From the NCBI GenBank assembly GCA_964393895.1, contig CAYMWP010000109.1, forward strand, positions 1 through 16,513: a stretch of 16,513 nucleotides of DNA. Direction: 5' to 3'. The position numbers and the translations under genes were made by a program. The stretch is from B4-G1 sp964393895. Lineage in GTDB: Bacteria > Chloroflexota > Anaerolineae > B4-G1. The notes beneath the pieces were generated by a model. That model was not told the origin of the DNA. It saw nothing but the letters and a program-made list of their open reading frames with translations, and ran no database searches. How positions within the stretch are numbered: position 1 is the first letter of the stretch; each line of letters begins with the position of its first letter. Positions 7,614 through 13,877 of this stretch are shown here, piece after piece.

Positions 7614-8285
7614 CTATGGGCCAAAGAGGTCCGGCTGCTTCTTGGTGTGTTGATACAGCAAGTAAGTTGATAGGCCAACGGCCGCCCACTGCAGAGGTAC
7701 TGTGAAACAGAAAGTAATGCCAGCAGTGGCTGCTCCAATGATCACGAATATGCAGTTGAACACTATGCCTGTCACCAGTATGATGACGCCGGTGGTTATC
7801 TGCCCGGCATAGATCCAGCCGATGCCCAGCAAGGTGAAAAAGCCGGGCAAGATTTCGAGGATGATGGCAATGGAGCGGTCCTTGGGCGGCCTGGCGGCAT
7901 AGCCTGCCGGGGCGGCGTACACTGGCGCAGGCTGCACGTGGGCCTGGGGAGGTGTGGTAGGAGCAGCCATTGGCGGCGGCTCTCTCATCACGCGAGTGGC
8001 CTTTTCCCCCTCGGCATGCACGGTCAGACTGCTGCCACCGATCTGAACAACGTCGCCTGACCGCAGCGTGTGGGGGGCCTGCAGCCGGGCGCCGTTGACA
8101 AAAGTGCCGTTGGTGCTATCCAGGTCTACGAGCACCAGCGCATCTCCCTGTCGCTCCACCTTGGCGTGCCGGCGTGAGACCCCGTCATCTTGTAGCAAGA
8201 GAATATCGCTCCCCTCGCGCCCAATGGTCGTCACCGGGTGGGTGAGGGGATATTCAGTCCCATCCTGCGCAATCAACTTGAACAT
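7614..8285 (-). CDS. FHA-domain protein with C-terminal membrane segments
   Basis: 223 residues. An N-terminal FHA domain (1-92) shows the phosphothreonine-binding signature: IGREGSDILL (Gly22-Arg23), DDGVSRRHAKVE (Ser37, His40) and DLDSTNGTFVNG (Asn59). A Pro/Ala-rich linker (101-134) follows. The last 90 residues hold about three hydrophobic segments (about 138-158, 164-186 and 188-211), with GIGWIYAGQ resembling TM2-type small membrane domains. It would tether phosphothreonine-bearing partners to the membrane and so probably reads the output of a Ser/Thr kinase. The ATG at 8285 has GGAG six bases upstream. It is the first complete gene of the signalling run. Confidence 0.92.
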   Translation of the reverse strand: MFKLIAQDGTEYPLTHPVTTIGREGSDILLLQDDGVSRRHAKVERQGDALVLVDLDSTNGTFVNGARLQAPHTLRSGDVVQIGGSSLTVHAEGEKATRVMREPPPMAAPTTPPQAHVQPAPVYAAPAGYAARPPKDRSIAIILEILPGFFTLLGIGWIYAGQITTGVIILVTGIVFNCIFVIIGAATAGITFCFTVPLQWAAVGLSTYLLYQHTKKQPDLFGP

Positions 8286-8316
8286 CTACTTCTCCTTTCT
8301 CACTGTGTTGTCCAGC

Positions 8317-8664
8317 CTATGATTCCGAAAGTTGCCTCTCCAGTTTCTCCAGGTCGGCGCGGGCGGAGAGCAAGACGCCGTGGTCGGCGGCATACATTCG
8401 CGCCGCCTCGGTGAATCCGCTGCGGCTAACGAACCACGGGCGGGCATCCAACGTCCGCGCCTTTTGCAACAGCGCCGCCAGTTCTTTCTTCCCCGCCGCT
8501 TTCCCTCGCCACTTGACCTCCACTACCCACCGTTCCCCATTCTCTGCCTCTTCAGTTTCGGCCAGCGCGTCCACTTCGATTCGTCCATCGGGCGAGCAGC
8601 GGAGCCAACGCCGCCCGGGGAGCGAATGGGCCCACCTCGATCCCGCGCGTGGCGAAACCGCCAC
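8317..8664 (-). pseudogene. PD-(D/E)XK nuclease-like C-terminal fragment
   Basis: The supported part starts around residue 20 of this frame and reads RCSPDGRIEVDALAETEEAE, WVVEVKWRGKAAGKKELAAL, then a helical tail ending LERQLSES. The aspartate of EVDAL (D32) and the E-V-K of VVEVKW (E49, K51) form the classic PD-(D/E)XK arrangement. Similar modules form the C-terminus of archaeal-type ATPase fusions and of Mrr-like proteins. The first 18 or so residues (from GTG 8664) overlap the kinase stub in another frame and look non-native, so the gene has probably lost its N-terminal part. It ends 31 bases before the FHA start. It could still be expressed as a chimera, but I read it as a relic. Confidence 0.6.
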
Positions 8665-8719
8665 GGCTCGACTCTTTGAGGATGCGGTATTTACCCAATT
8701 GTTGGATGCCTTCAGGCAT
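8645..8719 (-). pseudogene. Ser/Thr protein kinase N-terminal stub (glycine-rich loop only)
   Basis: From the ATG at 8719 the frame reads MPEGIQQLGKYRILKESSRG, then GFATR. GKYRILKE followed by (S/G)RGGFATVY is the start of bacterial Ser/Thr kinases, so this is the beginning of an N-lobe with its ATP-binding loop. The kinase identity is lost after about 25 codons, and a nuclease-like fragment follows in another frame. A possible ribosome site AAAGGGA lies upstream. With the stub at 4821-5003, it is the second kinase beginning in this run that lacks a catalytic core. Confidence 0.55.
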
Positions 8720-8737
8720 CGTCACGTCCCTTTCAAA

Positions 8738-8766
8738 TTGACGATAAAGTTAATCTGTGATATGAT
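8738..8766 (+). promoter_or_regulatory. Sigma70 promoter of the second toxin-antitoxin locus
   Basis: TTGACG (8738-8743) and TATGAT (8761-8766) are separated by 17 bases, close to consensus in both boxes. The antitoxin ATG follows about 30 bases later. The same stretch separates this operon from the divergent kinase stub. Confidence 0.75.
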
Positions 8767-8796
8767 GCTGGCAGGAGCAAGCAAAGGAGAACTGCC

Positions 8797-9033
8797 ATGG
8801 GAATCCAAACTGCGACCAAAGAACAGATCATCCACACACTTGACGAGTTACCACCCAAGACTCTGCGCGAAGTGCAAAAATTCCTCGACTTTTTGCGCTT
8901 CAAGAGCCAGGAGCAGGCAGACAAACCAGCGGTGGCGTTTGGCGGTCTTTTGGACGGGTACCGCTTTACCGAAGAGGACATCGCCCAGGCGCGCCGTGAG
9001 ATGTGGGGGCGCATAGATGGAAGCGTCCAATGA
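8797..9033 (+). CDS. DUF2281/VapB-like antitoxin
   Basis: 78 residues. The N-terminal TATKEQIIHTLDELPPKTLR and EVQKFLDFLRFKSQEQ resemble the DUF2281 helical domain. The C-terminal tail VAFGGLLDGYRFTEEDIAQA, then RREMWGRID, looks like the toxin-embracing tail of VapB-type antitoxins. AAGGAG sits 6 bases before the ATG. The stop overlaps the start of the following vapC as ATGA (9030-9033), marking a coupled pair. The toxin is broken, so this antitoxin appears to be an orphan. It could still repress its own promoter or neutralise a related toxin elsewhere. Confidence 0.85.
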   Translation: MGIQTATKEQIIHTLDELPPKTLREVQKFLDFLRFKSQEQADKPAVAFGGLLDGYRFTEEDIAQARREMWGRIDGSVQ

Positions 9034-9521
9034 ACGCCTACGTTGCCGACACGCACGCTTTGCTCTGGCATCTTTCCAACGACCCTGCTCTCTCTGCGTC
9101 GGCTGCCGACCTTTTTCGCCAGGCCGATGCGGGCACAGTCGAGATCGTTATCCCCAGCATCGTCTTGATGTCTCTCCTCAAAAAGTTGGGGGAAAAGTAA
9201 GGCGGAATGCCATTCCGCCTTACATTACCCCGGTTTATTGAGATGATACGTCTTGATCGAGGTTGTCTATCTCTGCGAGCGGCAGCGCGTGCCCGACGAC
9301 CGGATTGAGCGCATCCTAGCACTGCCTGGCTCGCCAGGTAGCCGTTATCGCGTGGTACCTCTCGACGAACCCGTCGTTCAGGCGTTGCGCCGCATCCTGC
9401 GCGACCAGGTCCCGATATGCCCGACCGCATCATTGGCGCTACGGCACTGTACCTGAACCTGCCTCTCATCACCCGCGACAGCAAATTGATCGGCAGTAAG
9501 TTGCTCACCTGCGTGTGGTAA
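9030..9521 (+). pseudogene. vapC: VapC toxin disrupted by a 79-bp element and a frameshift
   Basis: The frame starts MNAYVADTHALLWHLSNDPA and reaches PSIVL, where a hairpin element (9170-9248) with a duplicated 9-base target interrupts it and leads to a TAA at 9198-9200. Removing 88 bases (element plus one target copy) restores PSIVLIEVVYLCERQRVP exactly in frame, supplying the second acidic PIN residue. The protein then continues to RRILRDQVP near 9412, where a 1-base loss shifts the frame. The last part resumes as DMPDRIIGATALYLNLPLIT, then RDSKLIGS, ending at TAA 9519-9521. All four PIN acidic motifs (VADTHA, IEVVY, PDRIIGATA, TRDSKL) can be recovered, but the gene cannot make an active toxin as it stands. 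Confidence 0.88.
9170..9248. mobile_element. 79-bp palindromic MITE inserted in vapC, 9-bp target duplication
   Basis: The element is bounded by the direct repeat CGTCTTGAT at 9161-9169 and 9249-9257. Its centre is a perfect 27-base palindrome (9197-9223, GTAAGGCGGAATG mirrored around one C). The outer arms pair imperfectly, CTCAAAAAG against CTCAATAAA read from the other end, so the whole element can fold as one long hairpin. It has no coding capacity and must have moved with an outside transposase. A 9-bp duplication suggests a transposase family that makes 8-9-bp staggered cuts. Confidence 0.85.
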
Positions 9522-9550
9522 CCTCCAACAATCATTGGGCGTATCTGTTT

Positions 9551-9789
9551 ACCGCAGAGACGCAGAGAACGCCGAGATTCTGTTCACTCTCTCTCCAGAC
9601 CCAGGACACGTCTGCGAATGCCTTGCTTCAGAATGAGTACGTCAAAGTTGATGGGCAACCCAACTTTCCAACCACCAAGTTTCAGATAGGTCAGCAATGT
9701 CCCAGGGTACGATGTACCTCAATCGCCGCACCGAGGATTGTCCTGGTGACTTGATTAACCTTCATTTGATTCCTCTGCGTCTCTGCGGT
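9551..9789. repeat. Inverted 17-base repeats flanking the GxxExxY relic
   Basis: ACCGCAGAGACGCAGAG at 9551-9567 is exactly inverted at 9773-9789. Outside it, CTGTTTACCGC on the left and its inverse GCGGTAAACAG on the right are also shared. Sequences of this kind are recalled as recurrent flanks of GxxExxY genes in many genomes. The unit may be a mobile or recombining cassette. Confidence 0.7.
9584..9765 (-). pseudogene. GxxExxY-family protein with internal deletion
   Basis: The N-terminal part reads MKVNQVTRTILGAAIEVHRT, then LG, carrying the family signature G-A-A-I-E-V-H. Instead of continuing with the nuclease-like core, the sequence jumps to LLTYLKLGGWKVGLPINFDV, then LILKQGIRRRVLGLERE and a stop, in a different frame. 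That is the conserved C-terminal strand and helix of the family. Roughly half of a normal protein of about 125 residues is missing, including the D...E.K region. Function of the family is not established. Inverted repeats flank the relic. Confidence 0.72.
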
Positions 9790-9799
9790 GCACTCCAGA

Positions 9800-9974
9800 T
9801 GCGGTAAACAGGTACCATTGGGCATATTCTCATACCTTGCGCACGTTATTTGCGACCCCCGTGGTTCAAGTCCTTCCAGCAACGGGTCGAGCACCTTGGT
9901 CGCCGCCTCGCGCTCCAGGATCGTATCAGAATCCCCTCTTCCCAGTTCACTTCACGACTACCTATTTCTGCTGG
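9800..9974 (-). other. Relic sequence without an assignable gene
   Basis: On the minus strand one short coding-like stretch is visible, TILEREAATKVLDPLLEGLE at about 9860-9920, which runs on into the flanking inverted repeat. I do not recognise it and see no start, ribosome site or full domain. It is most likely a fragment left between two decayed genes. Confidence 0.3.
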
Positions 9975-10296
9975 CTACTTTTCGAGCGTGAAGTGCAGGA
10001 GCAGCGTCTTGCCGATGCGACGCAGGCCGAAGAGGGCCAGGTAACGGGGACGACCATCGGCCAGGCTTGCGATGGCGGGCGTATGTAAAACTTGGAAGTA
10101 CCATAAATCAACCGCAGATTACACGGATAGAACAAGCGAAAAACCAGCGTAATCTGTGCAATCTGTGGATGGAAACGATAAAAACACTACACCCCCCTGA
10201 CTGTTATCCGCGCCCGTCAGTGGCTTGCCGCCGCAGATCCAACTCTCGCTCCCGGTCGGTGAACGGGGATCGGAGGTGAGGTGGGTAGAAGGCCAT
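9975..10296 (-). pseudogene. P-loop ATPase N-terminal fragment, interrupted by an inverted-repeat element
   Basis: From the ATG at 10296 the frame reads MAFYPPHLRSPFTDRERELD, a typical start of archaeal-type ATPases (the R/DREREL motif before the P-loop). It is interrupted by the inverted repeat at 10111-10170. The reading resumes as IASLADGRPRYLALFGLRRI, then GKTLLLHFTLEK and TAG at 9975-9977. FGLRRIGKT is the Walker A motif. Everything beyond it, including Walker B, is missing. The nuclease-like fragment at 8317 is of the type sometimes found at the C-terminus of such ATPases, but a link between the two is speculative. Confidence 0.6.
10111..10170. repeat. Inverted repeat inside the ATPase relic
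   Basis: ACCGCAGATTACACGGAT (10111-10128) is partly complementary to GTAATCTGTGCAATCTGTGG (10149-10168). The motif resembles the ACCGCAGAG repeats around the GxxExxY relic only in its first six bases, so this is a separate family. It splits the ATPase reading at the expected point between the N-terminal motif and the P-loop. Confidence 0.55.
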
Positions 10297-10389
10297 TGTC
10301 TTTGAGCTCAAACTATCCTCCTTTGCATTAGGGCAATTACACTATAGGTCAGTTGCGCTAAGGATACCACAGGCATCAGGGCTGTCAAG

Positions 10390-10543
10390 GAAACCCACTT
10401 GCTGGAAAGCGGCCTGGGGGAAATCTTCCACCACGGCGATGCATTGTTTGCCCTCCATATTCGTCGTTCTTCCGCATCAAGGCGCTCACGTCGAGCGGGT
10501 AGATGATGAACGCCGGGGTCTTGCTGGTGGCTTTAGTTGCGTA
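10390..10543 (-). pseudogene. Fragment of a second TerY-like VWA gene
   Basis: On the minus strand the sequence reads KATSKTPAFIIYPLDVSALM, then RKN, followed after a frameshift by MEGKQCIAVVEDFPQAAFQQ. This matches the start of the intact VWA protein at 6776-7525 (EATSKTPAFIIYLLDVSASM, RTNMGGKQRIDVVADALQAA) almost residue by residue. The MIDAS serine pair is altered (DVSAL instead of DVSAS) and the frame is broken near 10470. The rest of the gene is absent. The fragment overlaps the last codons of the membrane protein at 10533. From here to 10297 nothing else is visible. Confidence 0.78.
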
Positions 10544-11687
10544 CTTCGTAGATATGCACATTGTAGCCCATGTAGACCCGCCTTACACCAGTACAGGCAT
10601 CGAACCAACGCGCTTGCAATGCTCCTCCCTTGGCTCCGATGTAGATGTGCGTGATATGCTGCTCTTGGACAAATTCCCAGAACACGGGCGTGCATCCATC
10701 TATCCCTCTGACCTGCTCGGCAACCTCTTTGATTTTCAGGCTGTAGCGTCGATCGCCCCACGTATACAAAACTCCAGGAGGTAGTACTGTAGCTCGATGG
10801 CTAAGCAACGGGATCCACCAACCTCCGTCTGTCCCGCGATAGACGTTTCCTTGCCAACTCTCCACATTGATCAGGAACCGAGCATCCAATGGAATGTTTT
10901 CCCTAACCCAATCCAGAGCGTCAACATCTGCCTGTGTGGTCAGTACGGTGGCTGGATTGACGATTGAGATAGTATCCAGGAACCCCCATACGCTCAAGGC
11001 GACGAGAATGAGGATCAACATGAATGACGGGACCATAGAGGAGCGAGTTACCATATTGATCAATCGCTGCAAAGAGAACAGACCACCGGCTGCAAGTATA
11101 TTCATTGGCAGGAAAAGACAAAGGAGAGTCAGGTCGGCGCGAAAGGGCCAAACCTGGCACAACCACTCGTTGGACAACATGGTTAGTATCATCACCCATA
11201 CAACTAACACCCGGGCCAAGCGGAGACGGGCGAGTGATACCATCGCGATTGGGAGTGCCAGGAACAGAATTGTCCAACTGCGGGGGCGATTCACCAGATG
11301 CCACAAATATTCTACACGGTTGAGAAAGCTGGTCGCGTCAGGAAAACCTATGCCTGCTATGGTTTGAACACGAACGAATGGAGTTACATAAGGAAACACT
11401 TTGATGATCCACGGGGCAACGATAACTAATCCCAACCCACTCCAGGCCGATAAGACAAGCACCTCATGCCACCTCCGGGTCTTCTTGCTCCCGATTACCT
11501 CGGTCAGGGCCAACGCCAATAGAAAGCAGAAATAGTATGCCGCTGTGAGATAGTGAGTCAAGATTAGCCCACCGAGCAGCGGAACCAGCAGCAGCCCGCT
11601 CCGAAGCCGGTTGGGGTTACGCCATGTCTCTACCGCTGCTGATATGGCAACAGGGAGCAAGGTCATTCCTGCCAGCAAAGTATACGC
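10533..11687 (-). pseudogene. GT-39-like polytopic membrane protein, C-terminal part (interrupted by IS)
   Basis: About 381 residues from SAYTLLAGMTLLPVAISAAV to HIYEVRN. Several hydrophobic segments are followed by a soluble region starting near DALDWVRENIPLDARFLINV that ends in a small alpha/beta fold. The layout (membrane core, then an extracytoplasmic tail) fits Chloroflexota family-39-like glycosyltransferases or related hypothetical membrane proteins, which act on lipid-linked sugars. The N-terminal part lies beyond the IS element at 12951-13393. No natural start exists at this edge, so this half is unlikely to be made alone. Confidence 0.75.
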
Positions 11688-11717
11688 CGACCCTCCCCCG
11701 ATTTTGTGGACAGGGGG

Positions 11718-12582
11718 TTAAGCAAGATTACTGCTAAAGATTCGCTCATACTCCTCCGGGCTGAGATAGTCGAGGGCCGAGTGGAGGCGGCGTCTATTAT
11801 AAAACACTTCGATGTAAAAGGTCAGCCCGCGCATCGTCTCGGGTGTGGTAAATGGCGTGATGAACACACTCGCTTTTCAACGTGCCAAAGAAGCTCTCCA
11901 TCGGAGCATTGTCGTACCAAGTTCCGACACCGTTCATACTAACCTGGAAGCCATGATCCTCCAACAGCGCCTGGTAGGAATCGCTAGTGTATTGGCTGCC
12001 CTGATCCGAGTGATGGATGAGGCCAGAACCGGGCTGTCGTCGCTGCAACGCCATTCTCAGTGCAGTCAGTGTCAACTCGTCCGTCATACGTTCCGACATC
12101 GCCCAACCGACGATGCGCCGACTGTACAAGTCCAGGATGGTCGCCAAGTAGAGCCACCCTTCCCATGTGGAGATGTAGGTGATGTCTGCCAACCATTTCT
12201 CGTTTGGTTGTTGGGTCGCAAAGTTCCGCTGCAGCAAGTTTGGGGCAACGGGATGAGAGCGGTTGCGCTTCGTGGTGCTTTTGAACCGTCTCGTTTGCTT
12301 GGCTTTAAGACCCCGCAGGCGCATCAGGCGTGCGATCCGGTTCTCGCTGCACTTCACGCCTTGCCGTTTGATCTTCCGGTACACCCGAGGACTTCCGTAC
12401 GTCTCTTGGCTCTCTTCAAACACGGCCTCAATCTTCTCGAGCAGTTCTCGATTGGCCATCTCCCGCGCGCTGGGAGGCCGCTTACGCCAAGCGTAGTACC
12501 CGCTTGGCGACACATCCAGCACCGAGCACATTCTTCGCACCGGGAACTCGCCCCGGTGGTCTGCGATGAATTGGAATCTCAT
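11718..12582 (-). pseudogene. IS3-family OrfB (DDE transposase), frameshifted near its end
   Basis: The frame from ATG 12582 contains the HTH_21 region (SPSGYYAWRKRPPSAREMAN) and the rve-type DDE core: D in KWLADITYISTWEG, D in IHHSDQGSQYTS and E in NAPMESFFGTLKSE. Near 11815 the frame shifts, and the last conserved block, FYIEVFYNRRRLHSALDYLS, then PEEYERIF, is only readable in another frame, up to TAA at 11718-11720. The in-frame version stops early at 11797. The catalytic triad is intact, but the conserved C-terminal helix is lost. The start overlaps the orfA stop as ATGA. Confidence 0.85.
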
Positions 12583-12871
12583 TTGCTTGGTTGTGAGAAG
12601 ATGGTCACTGCTTTTTTTAATATGTCCCGCTCTTGCCGCAAAATCTCATTCTCGCGCTCCAACTTGCGGAAACGTTCATCGTCTGCTGTCAAACAGCCCT
12701 GCCCAGGAAAGGCCTGCTCCCCTTTCTGTTCCAGTTCCCTTTTCCAGCGGCCGATGAACCTTTCCAAAGTCCAAGATCACGCTCGATTTGGGCCTGGGTC
12801 TTGCCACTAGTTTCGTACAGCCGCACCGCTCTCTCCTTGAACTCGGCTGTGTACTTTTTTCGCTTTTTCAT
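12579..12871 (-). pseudogene. IS3-family OrfA, frameshifted
   Basis: Starts MKKRKKYTAEFKERAVRLYE, then TSGKTQAQIERDLGL, an HTH_Tnp_1 domain that binds the element ends. After GL near 12765 the frame shifts, and the second half (LERFIGRWKRELEQKGEQAF, then the leucine-zipper-like ERFRKLERENEILRQERDIL) continues in another frame to TGA at 12579. AGGAGG lies 9 bases before the ATG at 12871. As written it would give a truncated protein without the dimerising helix. Confidence 0.82.
12612..12618 (-). promoter_or_regulatory. A7 slippery site for programmed -1 frameshifting
   Basis: In orfA the minus strand reads TTA AAA AAA GCA, giving an A AAA AAA heptamer in phase. A -1 slip leads into the orfB frame through SSDHLLTTKQ and MRFQFIADH without a stop. 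This is the classical IS3 device for making the OrfAB transposase. The heptamer is intact although both genes are damaged elsewhere. Confidence 0.8.
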
Positions 12872-12950
12872 TTCTCTTCCTCCTGAGTGGTATTATACAC
12901 GATTTTTCCCTGTTGCTTATTCTCGTGTCCACTTTTTTGGGGGAAGATCA

Positions 12951-13393
12951 CGCCCCCATGAAACATAGTAAGCAGGCATTTGGGAGACAAAGCCTGTCAG
13001 TATGGCCGCAGCAATACCAACATCCCGACGGTAGGTCAATTGTACTGCAAGTTGATACACTGAAAAGACCACCGACGCGTTAAGTATTTGACCGAATATC
13101 AGAACTGCTTGAGGCGATGACAAGTCGGTCAGTTCACCAAATGCTGCTGTCAGCGCGTGAAAGCCGAAATGGTAGTAGAACGGAATGGATGTGTACAGCA
13201 TCAGGTTACCTGGAATCTGCCCCTGGTCACGGATGGTCTGAAAAATGAACGTATGGTGAAGAGAGTCTACCCAAGCGGGCAACACCAAGTCCCTTATCTG
13301 AATAAACCGCAGGGCCAGCGTAGCAATGAACACTGCCAGCAGCCATGTTTCCGTCGCCCGGTTATGAGAGAGCATTCCCGACCGCAACAGCAT
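12951..13393 (-). pseudogene. GT-39-like membrane protein, N-terminal part (interrupted by IS)
   Basis: Reads from MLLRSGMLSHNRATETWLLA through VFIATLALRFIQIRDLVLPA, with WVDSLHHTFIFQTI and a PFYYHFGFHALTAAF segment, to MPAYYVSWG at the IS boundary. The first membrane helix, then an aromatic/acidic loop and further helices, is the usual start of GT-39-like proteins, where the loop after the first helix carries the catalytic acidic residue (here D in PAWVDS). In the disrupted state it would end a few codons into the IS. The start is uncertain: 13393 or 13375 are plausible, neither with a strong ribosome site. Confidence 0.72.
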
Positions 13394-13477
13394 TGGCCGC
13401 CACTCTGAAAGAAAGGCACGATGTCGAGCCACACACTTGAGCAGGATGACAGTTCCACACAAGGAGGCCGAACCCGA

Positions 13478-13628
13478 ACACGTGGAAGTGTTCGGAGAAG
13501 GTATCCGCGTGCAACCGGCTCAGATCCAGCTCGTACGCCCGTGCTGCCCGACCAACCAGCTCCCCCCAAATCACGGCTCGCTGATCATAGATGGCATCCA
13601 ACATCCGACCAATGCGATCGTCATTCAT
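13478..13628 (-). pseudogene. IS1634-like transposase fragment
   Basis: From ATG 13628: MNDDRIGRMLDAIYDQRAVI, WGELVGRAARAYELDLSRLH, then ADT. The combination of an NDDR(I/L)GR.LD.(I/L)Y start and DLSRLHADT (first catalytic aspartate) is how IS1634-type transposases begin their core. After about 50 residues the similarity ends and the next gene begins. No inverted repeats were seen. It may have been truncated when the membrane-protein gene was joined here. Confidence 0.55.
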
Positions 13629-13667
13629 CGGCTACCGTCCCGTGTCCCATATCTGCCTGCTCGGCAA

Positions 13668-13844
13668 CGGGACAAATGCACCGACTGCGCGAGCACAAGA
13701 GGAATGCAAAAGTCCACGATCCGCACGCCCGAAGCAATGGCCGTGGACGTCTTTTCCACCGTCCGACGGCTTGATTTTCCCATGGAGGTCCTATCGGACT
13801 ATTCTCAACCGATGAACCGCTATGCCTTTCTGATGATCGAATAA
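13668..13844 (+). pseudogene. DUF2284-like metal-binding protein, C-terminal fragment
   Basis: The plus-strand frame reads RDKCTDCASTRGMQKSTIRT, PEAMAVDVFSTVRRLDFPME, then VLSDYSQPMNRYAFLMIE and TAA at 13842-13844. The C-x2-C followed by (R)PEAM.VDVF.TVR...F..EVL..Y...MNRY.FL.IE is the tail of the cysteine-rich DUF2284 family. Family members have more cysteines before this point; they are missing here because the upstream part is replaced by transposase debris. The fragment ends 33 bases before the cysteine synthase start. Confidence 0.58.
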
Positions 13845-13877
13845 CAGAGGCGTTCAGCAAGAAAAGGAGCAAGCTCG

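Larger units (their letters stand above)
11688..12950 (-). mobile_element. IS3-family insertion sequence, 1.26 kb, defective
   Basis: The element carries orfA and orfB and has IS3-like ends. Read on the minus strand it starts TGATCTTCCCCCAAAAAAGT, then GGACACG, very like the end of classical IS3. At the other end CGACCCTCCCCCGATTTTGT, then GGACA, is the matching imperfect inverted repeat, aligned over about 25 bases. CGC flanks it on both sides (11685-11687 and 12951-12953), a 3-bp duplication typical of the family; a 4-bp CGCC reading is also possible. It splits the membrane-protein gene in the same orientation. Both open reading frames are frameshifted, so the copy could only move with outside help. 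Confidence 0.85.

Noticed and set aside
7550..8335. A 17-base near-identity (ATGATTCCGAAAGCTGC at 7550-7566 and ATGATTCCGAAAGTTGC at 8319-8335), both reading QLSES-stop on the minus strand
   Set aside because: The match is short and the flanking codons are unrelated. It may be a duplicated gene tail, but I cannot separate that from chance.
9838..9900. Possible tRNA-like GGTTCAAGTCC sequence
   Set aside because: No acceptor stem, anticodon arm or proper spacing could be found around it.
11845..12810. 321-codon plus-strand open frame in the IS element
   Set aside because: It is antisense to orfA and orfB, whose motifs are unmistakable.
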